64,000 nucleotides of DNA from assembly GCF_947504105.1 (NCBI RefSeq), contig NZ_CANNGP010000006.1, forward strand, positions 115,942-179,941, in the 5' to 3' direction. Below are positions 1-7,932 of the stretch, in pieces. Under the pieces are notes generated by a model. It saw nothing but the letters and a program-made list of their open reading frames with translations, made no database searches and was not told the origin of the DNA. The stretch comes from an uncultured Tateyamaria sp. (GTDB lineage: Bacteria; Pseudomonadota; Alphaproteobacteria; Rhodobacterales; Rhodobacteraceae). The translations under genes were made by a program, and so were the position numbers. The number at the start of each line of letters is the position of its first letter. Positions within the stretch are counted from its first letter, which is position 1.

Positions 1-182
1 TCGTATTTGGACCAATCGACCTTGCCGAATTGCCACAATGCCAACGCTGCCATGCCAAGAAATATGATGCCCCAGATCACCGCACCGGTGGCCAGTTCAA
101 ACAGGCCCCAGAACACACAAATCACTACGGTCAAGTGTCGCCGCCAGGCTTGTGCAAAGAACGGATGGTCAAGATTCAGCAT
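1..182 (-). CDS. DUF3329-family small membrane protein (3' end beyond window)
   Basis: Reading from the ATG at 182 leftwards gives at least 60 residues beginning MLNLDHPFFAQAWRR, followed by two hydrophobic stretches (about residues 17-33 and 36-50) with a short FELATGA turn between them. This N-terminal pattern (NHPFF..WRR, then a Trp-rich hairpin of two membrane helices) is what I associate with the DUF3329 family of small Rhodobacterales inner-membrane proteins. It starts 10 bases after the stop of the sugar ATPase gene, so it is probably the last gene of the same operon. Function is unknown. The stop codon is outside the window, so total length cannot be judged. Family assignment rests on recall of the pattern only. 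Confidence 0.6.
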   Translation of the reverse strand, partial: MLNLDHPFFAQAWRRHLTVVICVFWGLFELATGAVIWGIIFLGMAALALWQFGKVDWSKY

Positions 183-191
183 CGCGTACCC

Positions 192-968
192 TCAGGCCGC
201 GTCCTCGTACCCTTCCTGCGTTTTGGCGCCGGTGATGTAGGCGACAACATCCTGCCCATCGGTGTCTTCCTTGCGTAGGTTCGCGCAAATGCGTCCGCGC
301 CGGAAGACCACGATCCGGTCCACCAAGTCAAACACCTGCCGCATATTATGGCTGACAAGGATCAGCGGCTCGCCAGCTTCTTTCAACGTACGGACGATGT
401 TTTCAACCTGGGCAGTTTCCTGAACGCCCAATGCCGCGGTCGGTTCGTCCATGATGGTAAGGCGCGAGTGGAATGTCGCTGTCCGTGCGATCGCCACGCA
501 TTGCCGCTGGCCGCCCGACATGTTGCGGATCGTGTTGCGGATATTCGGGATCTTCACAGCCGTCTTTTCCAGGCCGTCGATAGTGGCCTTTCGCATCGCC
601 TTGTAATCGAGCAGGCGGAAGGGCCCGAGCCAATCAAACTTGGTCTTTTCACGGCCTAAAAACAGGTTGTCGGGTACATCCAGATCATCAGCAAGCGCCA
701 GCGTTTGGAACACCGTTTCAATCCCCGCTTCGCGCGCATCCAGCGGGCCGCCGAAGCTCACCGGTTCACCATAGAAAAAGATGTCGCCACGTGTGCGCTG
801 CTCAACTCCGGTGATCTGGCGGACAAAAGTAGATTTGCCCGCCCCGTTGTCCCCCATGATCGCCACATGTTCACCCTTTTTGAGAGTGAAGTTGGCATCG
901 TTCAGGGCGTGTACTCCACCGTAGTGTTTGGTCAGCCCCCGTGTTTCCAGAACAATATCGTCGCTCAT
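192..968 (-). CDS. CUT2-type sugar ABC transporter, ATP-binding protein (FrcA-like)
   Basis: Cytoplasmic ATPase that would energise uptake of a monosaccharide or cyclitol with the two upstream genes. About 258 residues: Walker A GDNGAGKS (39-46), Q-loop near 88, signature MSGGQRQ (150-156), Walker B LTIMDEPTAALG, H-loop LVSHNM. It has one nucleotide-binding domain, as in FrcA of the rhizobial fructose system, and not the two tandem domains of RbsA/MglA. I chose the ATG at 968 because a GGGAG lies 7-8 bases upstream; a longer reading from 983 would overlap the permease gene end. Neighbours are the permease (stop at 980) and a DUF3329 gene. Substrate (fructose, ribose, inositol or another sugar) cannot be fixed from sequence alone. 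Confidence 0.88.
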   Translation of the reverse strand: MSDDIVLETRGLTKHYGGVHALNDANFTLKKGEHVAIMGDNGAGKSTFVRQITGVEQRTRGDIFFYGEPVSFGGPLDAREAGIETVFQTLALADDLDVPDNLFLGREKTKFDWLGPFRLLDYKAMRKATIDGLEKTAVKIPNIRNTIRNMSGGQRQCVAIARTATFHSRLTIMDEPTAALGVQETAQVENIVRTLKEAGEPLILVSHNMRQVFDLVDRIVVFRRGRICANLRKEDTDGQDVVAYITGAKTQEGYEDAA

Positions 969-979
969 GGTGTGCTCCC

Positions 980-2062
980 TCAACTTCGCATGGCCGCGCG
1001 TTCCTGCCGGACCTTGTCCAACACGACCGCGCCAATGATGATCCCGCCCATCGCCATCAACTGATAGAATGCGTCGAGCTTGATGTAGGTGAACCCGGAC
1101 TGGATGACACCGAACACCATGGCGCCCAGCACAGTGCCAATGATCGACCCGCGCCCACCCGTCAGGCTGACGCCACCGATCACAGCCATGGCAATCGCAT
1201 AGAGTTCATAAAAGATACCCATGCCGGACTGCGCCGTCAGGTTCTTGGAACTCAGTACGATGGCAGCAAATGCGGCGAGCATCGACGCAATCATATAGAC
1301 CAGAACCTTGTGCCGCTTGACGTTGATGCCCGACATCCTTGCAGCATCCTCGTTTGAACCGATGGCATAGGTGTGCTTGCCATAGACAGTGTACTTCAGG
1401 ATGAAGTGGAACAGGATTGCCAGTGCGATGAACAGATAAACTGGCATCATGCCTTTGCCGATCAAAGAGTAACTTTCAGTGGGGAAAGACACCGGCTGCC
1501 CGCGTGTCCAGGCCTGTGCAATGCCACGGCAAATCAAGAACATACCCAATGTCGCGATAAAGGGCGGGATGCGGGTGTACGCGATCAGACTGCCGTTTAT
1601 GGCCCCTATGAACGCTCCAAAACTGAGCCCCACTATCAGGGGTATAATAAGCGGTAAGTCAAAGGCCCAATCACCAAACACCGCCTTGGGATTCGGACCG
1701 CCGTTAACCAGTTCGGTTTGAGCAAATGACATGACGATCATCGCCGTGGCCCCCACAAGAGGGCCGGAACTGAGGTCGATACCACCAGAGATGATGACCT
1801 GCGTCACGCCCAGCGCTATAATACCAATGATGGCGACTTGCAGGATAATAATGCGCAACCGCGCCTCGTTGAAGATGCTGTCAAACCTGTCACGCGTGTC
1901 AAACAGGAAGCTTTGACCTTTCATATATGGAAGCAATTGGCCTGCTGCCTCGAACGCGAAAATGATCAGGATCAGCGCGAAAAATATATTGAGCTCATTC
2001 GGCCAAGCGCGCTTTCTGGCGTCAAATGTCAGCCCGCCGGTGCCCTGCGTTGCGTCGGCCAT
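980..2062 (-). CDS. CUT2-type sugar ABC transporter permease (FrcC/RbsC-like)
   Basis: Inner-membrane permease of about 360 residues with roughly ten hydrophobic segments after a soluble N-terminus (about 1-25). It carries the BPD_transp_2 hallmarks: GGIDLSSGPLVG near residue 100, a central SLIAYTRIPPFIATLGM segment, YAIGSNEDAARMSGI near 235 (the loop contacting the ATPase), and GGVSLTGGRGSIIGTVLGA near 300. The ATG at 2062 is preceded by GGGAGG at a good distance. It lies between the binding-protein gene and the ATPase gene in one operon. A stem-loop at 2123-2144 separates it from the binding-protein gene, so it may be expressed below that gene. Confidence 0.9.
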   Translation of the reverse strand: MADATQGTGGLTFDARKRAWPNELNIFFALILIIFAFEAAGQLLPYMKGQSFLFDTRDRFDSIFNEARLRIIILQVAIIGIIALGVTQVIISGGIDLSSGPLVGATAMIVMSFAQTELVNGGPNPKAVFGDWAFDLPLIIPLIVGLSFGAFIGAINGSLIAYTRIPPFIATLGMFLICRGIAQAWTRGQPVSFPTESYSLIGKGMMPVYLFIALAILFHFILKYTVYGKHTYAIGSNEDAARMSGINVKRHKVLVYMIASMLAAFAAIVLSSKNLTAQSGMGIFYELYAIAMAVIGGVSLTGGRGSIIGTVLGAMVFGVIQSGFTYIKLDAFYQLMAMGGIIIGAVVLDKVRQERAAMRS

Positions 2063-2122
2063 GGGTGCCTCCCAGTTGAGCGGTCCGTTGGGCCGCTTCT
2101 TGTTTTCAGTGTGAATTTGGTC

Positions 2123-2144
2123 AGGCGGCGCACATGCGCCGCCT
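2123..2144 (-). promoter_or_regulatory. intercistronic stem-loop after the sugar binding-protein gene
   Basis: A 10-base perfect inverted repeat, AGGCGGCGCA / TGCGCCGCCT, separated by 2 bases (effectively an 8-9 bp G+C-rich stem with a small loop). It sits in the 100-base gap between the binding-protein stop and the permease ribosome-binding site. No U-run follows on the transcribed strand, so it is more likely an mRNA-stabilising or partial-attenuation element than a full terminator. Confidence 0.55.
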
Positions 2145-2164
2145 GTCTTGTCTGTTCACGTGGC

Positions 2165-3103
2165 CTAGTTCAGAAACTCAGCAACGTTATCCGGTGTCAC
2201 CAGTTTGAACGGAATGAACACGGTCTTATCCACATCTTCCCCGGCTGCCAACTGAAGCGCCGTGTCGATGGATCCGGCGCCCTGACCTGCAAGATCCTGG
2301 AACACGGTCACATCCATGTCGCCCGCCTGCATTGAGACCAGAGCGTCGGGTGTCGCATCAACGCCACCAACTTCGACGTCATCCATCGAAATGCCGGAAG
2401 ACTTCATGGCTTGGATCGCACCAATTGCCATTTCGTCGTTGTTGGCGAACACCGCATCGAACGGCTCACCCGATGAAATCCAGTTGGTCATGAGGTCTTG
2501 CGCCTGGTCACGCGACCAGTTGGCGGTCTGCTTGTCGATCAACGTGATGAAGTTACACATGTCCATGCCCAACACGTCTTCGACATCCTTGGAGCGCTGG
2601 ACAGCCGCTTGGTTCGACAGTTGCCCCATCAGCATGTACGCAGTCGCGCCACCTGACTTGCCTGCTGCGCGCAGGTTCTTGCAGATTTCAAAGGCTTTGA
2701 GTGTTCCGGACTCGATCTCGTTCGAGGCGACAAAAGCCTGACCTTCCGGCAGCGTGTCCATGTTGATCGGCTGACGGTTCACATAGACCATCGGCACTCC
2801 GGCCGCGGCAGCGGCCTGGCTCATAGCTTCGGTCGCGTTGGTGTCAACGGCATTCACGACGATCGCGTCGACGCCGCTGGCGATGAAGTTGTTGATCTGG
2901 TCCAGCTGACGCGCAACGTCGTCTTGTGCGTCCTCCATGATCAGCTCAACACCATCCAGCGTTTCAATGTGGTCCGTCATGCCGTTACGCATAATCGTCA
3001 GACCATTGTCATCAAAACGGGCGACAGATACGCCAATGGTTTCGGCCATCGCAGTACCACCCATCAGGGTAGCCAGTGCGCTTGCCACAAGAATTTTCTT
3101 CAT
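2165..3103 (-). CDS. CUT2-type sugar ABC transporter substrate-binding protein (FrcB-like)
   Basis: Periplasmic binding protein of 312 residues. The signal peptide spans about residues 1-20 (MKKILVASALATLMGGTAMA), cleaved before ETIGVSVARF. The mature part is a Peripla_BP_4 type I fold: DDNGLTIMRNG, DAIVVNAVDTNAT, then FDAVFANNDEMAIGAIQAM and VGGVDATPDAL, all typical of ribose/fructose/inositol-binding proteins. The ATG at 3103 was chosen because GGGAGGAAACC precedes it and the signal peptide then starts properly; an upstream in-frame start would add 12 residues without a ribosome-binding site. First gene of the operon; its promoter region carries a LacI-type operator (3229-3242). Ligand unknown. 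Confidence 0.9.
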   Translation of the reverse strand: MKKILVASALATLMGGTAMAETIGVSVARFDDNGLTIMRNGMTDHIETLDGVELIMEDAQDDVARQLDQINNFIASGVDAIVVNAVDTNATEAMSQAAAAAGVPMVYVNRQPINMDTLPEGQAFVASNEIESGTLKAFEICKNLRAAGKSGGATAYMLMGQLSNQAAVQRSKDVEDVLGMDMCNFITLIDKQTANWSRDQAQDLMTNWISSGEPFDAVFANNDEMAIGAIQAMKSSGISMDDVEVGGVDATPDALVSMQAGDMDVTVFQDLAGQGAGSIDTALQLAAGEDVDKTVFIPFKLVTPDNVAEFLN

Positions 3104-3205
3104 GGTTTCCTCCCTACTGGCGTGTCCGGTCCACGCCACTTTTTACCGGACCACCCACCGCGCTCAGTCTCTATTCAAACCGAGTCTCGGCTGGCGACGA
3201 CGGTG

Positions 3206-3242
3206 ATGATATGCGAGTCGCCGCATTTTGCAACCGGTTGCA
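3206..3242 (-). promoter_or_regulatory. candidate promoter with LacI-type operator for the sugar ABC operon
   Basis: TGCAACCGGTTGCA (3229-3242) is a perfect 14-bp palindrome with the central CG step typical of LacI-family operators. On the minus strand TTGCAA (3228-3233), a 16-base spacer and TATCAT (3206-3211) make a passable sigma-70 promoter whose -35 overlaps the palindrome. The binding-protein ATG lies about 100 bases downstream. A LacI repressor bound here would block transcription. The regulator may be the adjacent one or another family member elsewhere. Confidence 0.5.
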
Positions 3243-3449
3243 TTCAAAAATCCACACGCGCAACTCTGCCCATTCCAGAACACGTTGACAGTACCGTCAG
3301 TTATGCGCGCTGAGTGCGGACTACCGGAAGAACGTATTGGATCGCTGTTCGTTGACGTGATCAATCATTGCGGCGGCCATATGAGACGCCTACCCGGTTC
3401 CAGGTTGTATGTGCATGCGCGTATTTGGACGGGACCGCTGCTTCGAATG

Positions 3450-3479
3450 TTTGCGCGCGCAAATTTTTTTGCCTATCGT
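3450..3479 (+). promoter_or_regulatory. candidate promoter with LacI-type operator for the regulator gene
   Basis: TTTGCGCGCGCAAA (3450-3463) is a perfect 14-bp palindrome. TTGCGC inside it (3451-3456), 17 bases, then TATCGT (3474-3479) resembles a promoter with the operator over the -35 box, about 55 bases before the regulator ATG. The near-identical TTTACGCGCGTAAA lies in front of smoE, which suggests one regulator binds both, repressing itself and the polyol operon. Confidence 0.5.
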
Positions 3480-3533
3480 TTGTCCGGTATTGGCCTGACT
3501 TCTCGTTTGTTTGGCCAGAGGACGGAGCACAAG

Positions 3534-4565
3534 ATGAGCGAACGCAAGATCAGGAACATGGAGGAGTTCGCCTCGGTCAGCGGCATTTCCCGTCCGACAG
3601 TATCCAAGTATTTCAACGACCCGGCCAGTGTCCGCGCGTCCACACGTGCGCGGATCGAAGCAGCGATCGAACAATACGATTACCGCCCGAACATCTATGC
3701 GATGAACCAAAACCGACAACTGACGAAGAACATCGGCGTTGTTGTACCCTATCTTGCCGATCCATTCTTTGGCGAGATTGTGCGCGTGATCGAAAGGCGT
3801 TGCATCGAGGCGGGGTTTTCTCCGTCATTGTTCAGCTCGCATGGTGAACCGGAGCAGGAACGGGATATCCTTGATACGTTGCGGTCATTAAAGCCCGCAG
3901 GTGTGTTATTGGCACCCCTGGGGCGACTGTCCAACAAGTCCGCGATCGAAGCCTTTTGCCGTGATGTGCCAACGGTTTTGTTTGATAGCAATATTGAAGG
4001 TATGGGCGAAGCCTTTGTCGGATCAGACAATTACAGCTTCGTGTCACAGACAGTAGAGTATTTGAGTCGCACAGGCGAACCACCGTGTTTCTTTGAAATG
4101 AAGCACCCGGCCAACCCAAACGCGAACAAACGTCGTCGCGCTTATCTGGATATGATGGAACGACTGCAGCTTGAGCCACACGTGATGCAAGTCGATGGTA
4201 CGGGCTGGGCCTTTGAAGAGATCGGGCGCAACGGCGCACATGATATTCTTAGCAGAAAAGCCTTACCGACCCATACGGTTTTGTGCAGCAATGATCGGTT
4301 GGCCATTGGCTTTCTCTCAGCTTGTTTTGAGGCTGGGTACAAGGTCGGACGCGGCACCGATCATGACCTGCGCGTTGCCTCGCATGATGACCATCCGTTT
4401 TCACGCTACACCTGCCCGGCCCTGACAACCGCCGCGCATAATTACGCCAGTGTTTCGGGCCACGCGGTAGAAACGTTGTTTCGCCTGATCGAATCGGGCG
4501 GAAGGTTTCAAACCCGCGAGGAAACTCTGTTCGCTGCACATTTGATTATGCGAGACTCGGCCTAA
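3534..4565 (+). CDS. LacI-family transcriptional regulator (likely of the smo polyol genes)
   Basis: DNA-binding sugar-responsive repressor of 343 residues. The N-terminal helix-turn-helix reads MEEFASVSGISRPTVSKYFNDP (residues 9-30, shown here split: MEEFASVSGI then SRPTVSKYFNDP) and is followed by the hinge region YDYRPNIYAMN. A type I periplasmic-binding-like effector domain follows from about residue 62 (IGVVVPYLADPFFGEI) to the end. The ATG at 3534 has GGAG 9-10 bases upstream; longer in-frame starts from 3228 run through promoter-like DNA. It sits between a CUT2 sugar operon and smoE. Operator-like palindromes of the same type lie before its own gene and before smoE, so control of the sorbitol/mannitol operon is the best inference; control of the CUT2 operon is also possible. 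Confidence 0.87.
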   Translation: MSERKIRNMEEFASVSGISRPTVSKYFNDPASVRASTRARIEAAIEQYDYRPNIYAMNQNRQLTKNIGVVVPYLADPFFGEIVRVIERRCIEAGFSPSLFSSHGEPEQERDILDTLRSLKPAGVLLAPLGRLSNKSAIEAFCRDVPTVLFDSNIEGMGEAFVGSDNYSFVSQTVEYLSRTGEPPCFFEMKHPANPNANKRRRAYLDMMERLQLEPHVMQVDGTGWAFEEIGRNGAHDILSRKALPTHTVLCSNDRLAIGFLSACFEAGYKVGRGTDHDLRVASHDDHPFSRYTCPALTTAAHNYASVSGHAVETLFRLIESGGRFQTREETLFAAHLIMRDSA

Positions 4566-4597
4566 AGCATTCCACTGGCCTGATTTCTTGAATTTTC

Positions 4598-4648
4598 TTT
4601 ACGCGCGTAAAAAATAAATTGACGCGGCGACAAATCTGCGGGTAGCGT
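4598..4648 (+). promoter_or_regulatory. candidate operator and promoter of the smo polyol operon
   Basis: TTTACGCGCGTAAA (4598-4611) is a perfect 14-bp palindrome that differs from the one before the LacI gene only at symmetric positions. It is followed by TTGACG (4619-4624), an 18-base spacer and TAGCGT (4643-4648), a weak -10. The smoE ATG is 36 bases further on. The operator call is well supported by symmetry; the -10 is uncertain. Confidence 0.5.
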
Positions 4649-4683
4649 TTGGCTTGTCACATCCAATAATAGGGAGGAGTCGG

Positions 4684-5979
4684 ATGTACTTGAAGAACGC
4701 ACTTCGTGCGGCGACAGCATTGTCGCTTGTCACGGCAACGAGCGCGCTGGCAGACGGCCATGCGAAATCGCTCACCATCGCGATCGTGAACAACGGTCAC
4801 ATGATCAACATGCAGAAAGTCGCGGAAGCATACACCGAAGAAACCGGTGTCGCGCTTGAGTGGGTTTCACTGGAAGAAGGTGTGCTGCGCGAGCAGGTCA
4901 CGTCCGACACTGCCACAGGCGGCGGCCAGTACGACATCATCAACATCGGCATGCAGGAAGCACCCATCTGGGGTCAGGCTGGCTGGATCGAACCACTGGA
5001 CTTCAGCGCAGAGTACGATGTCGACGACATCCTACCCGCAATGCGCGAAGGTCTGAGCTATGACGGTCAGCTGTATGCTGCACCGTTCTATGGCGAAAGC
5101 TCGATGGTTATGTATCGCAAAGACCTGGCCGATGCGGCTGGTGTCTCGATTGCTGACAACGACAGTTGGGACAATGTCAAAGCAGCAGCTGCTGCGATGC
5201 ATGACCCCGACAACGGTGTTTACGGTGCCTGCCTGCGCGGTAAGCCAGGTTGGGGCGACAACGCAGCCTTCATCACGACGGTTGCCAACTCGTTCGGCGC
5301 ACGCTGGTTCGACGCTGACTACAAACCGCAACTGGACTCGCCAGAGTGGAACGCCGCTGTCAGCTTCTATGTGGACCTGCTCAGCAGCTATGGCCCTCCC
5401 GGTTCGGAAGGCAACTCGTTCAACGAGATCCTCGCCCTTTACAACGAAGACAAGTGCGGTCTTTGGATCGACGCTACAATCGCGGCTTCGTTCTTGGACA
5501 ACCCGAATGTTGCATACGCTCAGTCGCCAAATGCCGGTAACCCGGTTGGTGCGAACTGGCTGTGGGCATGGGCGATGGCTGTACCTGCCGGAACTGAAAA
5601 TGCAGAAGAGGCAAAAGCCTTCATCGAGTGGGCAACATCCAAAGACTACGTGAAAGCAGTCGGTAACCACCCTGACTTTGGCTGGGGCAAAGTCCCAACA
5701 GGTCAGCGTGCATCGACCTATGCGATCCCTGAGTTCCAGGCTGTTGCAAAGTTCGCGTCCGCCGAGATGGCTGCAATCGACTCCGCAGCCCCCGGTGCAA
5801 CTGATCTGAAGCCCTACGTTGGCGTCCAGTTCGTTGCGATCCCGGAATTCCCGGAAATCGGAAGCGCGTTCGGCCAAGAGATGTCGGCCGCACTGTCGGG
5901 TGCCAAATCGGTCGAAGACGCACTGGCCGCAGCACAGGAAGTTGCTGACTCGGTTATGCGCGAGGCAGGCTACTACTAA
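4684..5979 (+). CDS. smoE: polyol (sorbitol/mannitol) ABC transporter substrate-binding protein
   Basis: Periplasmic binding protein of 431 residues for hexitols. A signal peptide covers about residues 1-24 (LSLVTATSALADGHA region). The mature protein is an SBP_bac_1 fold with YDIINIGMQEAPIWGQAGWIEPL, LYAAPFYGESSMVMYRKDL and a C-terminal WAWAMAVPAGTENAEEAKAF segment. The order binding protein-permease-permease-ATPase-sorbitol dehydrogenase-mannitol dehydrogenase matches the Rhodobacter sphaeroides smoEFGKS-mtlK operon, which is the main reason for the name. The ATG at 4684 has GGGAGGAG just upstream. A stem-loop directly after the stop probably raises its level relative to the permeases. Confidence 0.9.
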   Translation: MYLKNALRAATALSLVTATSALADGHAKSLTIAIVNNGHMINMQKVAEAYTEETGVALEWVSLEEGVLREQVTSDTATGGGQYDIINIGMQEAPIWGQAGWIEPLDFSAEYDVDDILPAMREGLSYDGQLYAAPFYGESSMVMYRKDLADAAGVSIADNDSWDNVKAAAAAMHDPDNGVYGACLRGKPGWGDNAAFITTVANSFGARWFDADYKPQLDSPEWNAAVSFYVDLLSSYGPPGSEGNSFNEILALYNEDKCGLWIDATIAASFLDNPNVAYAQSPNAGNPVGANWLWAWAMAVPAGTENAEEAKAFIEWATSKDYVKAVGNHPDFGWGKVPTGQRASTYAIPEFQAVAKFASAEMAAIDSAAPGATDLKPYVGVQFVAIPEFPEIGSAFGQEMSAALSGAKSVEDALAAAQEVADSVMREAGYY

Positions 5980-5999
5980 GGCCCGCGCGCCAAGACCAG

Positions 6000-6022
6000 A
6001 AGGCCCGGTGTATCCGGGCCTT
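6000..6022 (+). promoter_or_regulatory. stem-loop between smoE and smoF
   Basis: Perfect 9-base inverted repeat AAGGCCCGG / CCGGGCCTT with a 5-base loop, 20 bases after the smoE stop. A C-run rather than a T-run follows, so a full terminator is unlikely. The position fits an element that stabilises the smoE message or attenuates transcription into smoF. Confidence 0.6.
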
Positions 6023-6146
6023 CGCCCCCCCACAAAGGGTCATCGGAGACCTTGCCCGGTCGGGCTAAACTTCCGAAACTGAAACCACAAGATCTTTGAA
6101 ACCACCGCACGAGGCGAGCACTTCAACTCGCCAAGGCAGGAGAGTC

Positions 6147-7085
6147 ATGTCTAACAGAACGCTCCCACGATTGCTTCAGACACCAGCTGTCATAATGCTC
6201 CTGATCTGGATGCTGATCCCTCTGAGCTTGACGCTTTACTTTTCGTTCATCCGCTACGTGCTGAACAACCTGCGTCGCCCGGAATGGACAACGCCAAGCT
6301 TCAGTAACTGGCGAGGCTTCGGCAACTACGAATTTGTTCTGAATTCCAAAGACTTCCTGTTTGCCATTCAGAATAGCCTGCTCATCGTTGGCAGTATTCT
6401 GTTTTTGACCGTGATCCTAGGCGTGCTGATTGCCGTGATGATCAACAAGGCCTTTCCCGGACAAGGGATCGTTCGGGTCCTTCTGATCTCGCCCTTCTTC
6501 GTGATGCCCGCCGTGAACGCGGTGCTATGGGTCAACATGATCCTTGATCCGGTGCTGGGCCTTCAGGGGCTGGCGGTCGCGGGTATCAATGATCTGATTG
6601 GGTCGTTGCAAAGCGCCCCGGGTGTCGGATGGTTCTTCTCACTCTGGCCGGAGGTCAAACCGATCTCGTTCCGGGCCACGCAGACATCAGCCTATGCCGT
6701 CATCATAATGGTGACCTGGCAGTGGACACCCTTTGCGGTCCTCATCTTCATGACCTCGCTGCAATCCGAGGATCAACAGCAGAAAGAGGCCGCTGTGTTG
6801 GATGGCGCAGGCACGTTCTCTCAATTCCGCTTTCTCACCCTACCTCACCTTGGCCGCCCCATCGCGATCGTGGTGATGATCCAGGCAATCTTCCATCTCT
6901 CGCTTTATGCCGAGATCGAGATTGTCAGCCGCGGCAATGGCAACAAGAACCTGCCCTACCTGATCGGTGAGTTCGCCAACAACAACATCGGTGCCGCCAG
7001 CGCCACCGGCATCTTTGCCGTCATCCTCGCCAACATCGTTGCCATCTTCCTGCTGCGGATGATCGGCAAGACACTGATGGAGTAA
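6147..7085 (+). CDS. smoF: polyol ABC transporter permease 1
   Basis: Inner-membrane permease of 312 residues with six predicted membrane helices, the first at about residues 14-34. It carries the MalF-type EAA loop, here KEAAVLDGAGTFSQFRFLTLP, in the last third, which docks on the ATPase. The ATG at 6147 was chosen because AGGAGAG lies 6-10 bases upstream and the protein then starts MSNRTLPRLLQTPA; the longer frame from 6096 has no ribosome-binding site. It pairs with smoG, whose gene starts 4 bases after its stop. Confidence 0.9.
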   Translation: MSNRTLPRLLQTPAVIMLLIWMLIPLSLTLYFSFIRYVLNNLRRPEWTTPSFSNWRGFGNYEFVLNSKDFLFAIQNSLLIVGSILFLTVILGVLIAVMINKAFPGQGIVRVLLISPFFVMPAVNAVLWVNMILDPVLGLQGLAVAGINDLIGSLQSAPGVGWFFSLWPEVKPISFRATQTSAYAVIIMVTWQWTPFAVLIFMTSLQSEDQQQKEAAVLDGAGTFSQFRFLTLPHLGRPIAIVVMIQAIFHLSLYAEIEIVSRGNGNKNLPYLIGEFANNNIGAASATGIFAVILANIVAIFLLRMIGKTLME

Positions 7086-7089
7086 ACAA

Positions 7090-7923
7090 ATGGCCATCGT
7101 TGCAACCACCACCAAATTCAGCGTTTACGGGCGGCCAGTTCTGGCATGGATCGTGGGCCTTTTGTTCTTCTTCCCGATCTTCTGGCTCGTTCTGACCAGC
7201 TTCAAGACGGATGCAGACGCAGTGAAACCCGAGTTCCTGTTGTTCTTCACACCGACGCTCGACAACTACCTGAACATGACAGAGAATTACGACTATTGGC
7301 GCTTTGCGACCAACTCGATCATCACGTCTGTCTTCGCCACCATCTTTGCACTCGCTGTGGGTATTCCCAGCGCTTACGCGATGGCTTTCAACCCATCCCG
7401 CGCCACCAAGGACGTGCTGATGTGGATGCTATCCACCAAGATGTTGCCAGCGGCGGCGGTGCTTTATCCAATGACATTCATCACCAAAAGCATCGGTCTC
7501 TTTGACACCCATTTCATGGTCATCGTGGTCCTCATGCTGATCAACCTGCCAATCGTAATCTGGATGTTGTTCACCTACTTCAAGGAAATCCCCAAGGACA
7601 TCATCGAAGCGGGCCAAATGGACGGCGTGAACACATGGGGCGAGGTCAAGGAAATCTTGATCCCGCTGGCCTGGGGCGGCATCGCTTCAACTGCCCTGCT
7701 TTGCTTCATCTTCTGCTGGAACGAGGCGTATTGGACAGTTCGCCTGACCACCACCGAAGCCGCGACACTGTCCAAACTTATCGAAGGCAACCGCGCACCC
7801 GAGGGGCTGTTCTTTGGCCGCTTGTCCGCCGTGTCTGCCGCTGCCGTTGGGCCCATCGTTGTGCTCGGCTGGTTCTGTCAAAAACAATTGGTCCAGGGCC
7901 TGACCTTTGGCGCCGTGAAATAG
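7090..7923 (+). CDS. smoG: polyol ABC transporter permease 2
   Basis: Second inner-membrane permease, 277 residues, of the MalG/CUT1 type. It has six hydrophobic segments, a soluble periplasmic loop with LTSFKTDADAVKPEF near residue 35, TNSIITSVFATIFAL near 75, and the EAA-type loop IIEAGQMDGVNTWGEVKEI near 172-190. GGAG lies 8 bases before the ATG. It is separated from smoF by 4 bases and from smoK by 9, so the three are surely co-transcribed and form the heterodimeric channel with one ATPase dimer. Confidence 0.9.
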   Translation: MAIVATTTKFSVYGRPVLAWIVGLLFFFPIFWLVLTSFKTDADAVKPEFLLFFTPTLDNYLNMTENYDYWRFATNSIITSVFATIFALAVGIPSAYAMAFNPSRATKDVLMWMLSTKMLPAAAVLYPMTFITKSIGLFDTHFMVIVVLMLINLPIVIWMLFTYFKEIPKDIIEAGQMDGVNTWGEVKEILIPLAWGGIASTALLCFIFCWNEAYWTVRLTTTEAATLSKLIEGNRAPEGLFFGRLSAVSAAAVGPIVVLGWFCQKQLVQGLTFGAVK

Positions 7924-7932
7924 GATAGACTT

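Larger units (their letters stand above)
3104..3533. other. divergent regulatory region, no gene
   Basis: This 430-base stretch separates the leftward sugar ABC operon from the rightward LacI-type regulator gene. I find no supportable coding sequence in it; the open frame that runs through it into the regulator lacks a ribosome-binding site until 3534. It contains two separate 14-bp palindromes with CG centres (3229-3242 and 3450-3463), each overlapping a plausible -35 box, annotated separately. Confidence 0.7.

Noticed and set aside
5032..6033. 333-codon open frame on the minus strand opposite smoE
   Set aside because: Antisense to the polyol-binding protein and runs through the smoE-smoF stem-loop; no domain is visible.
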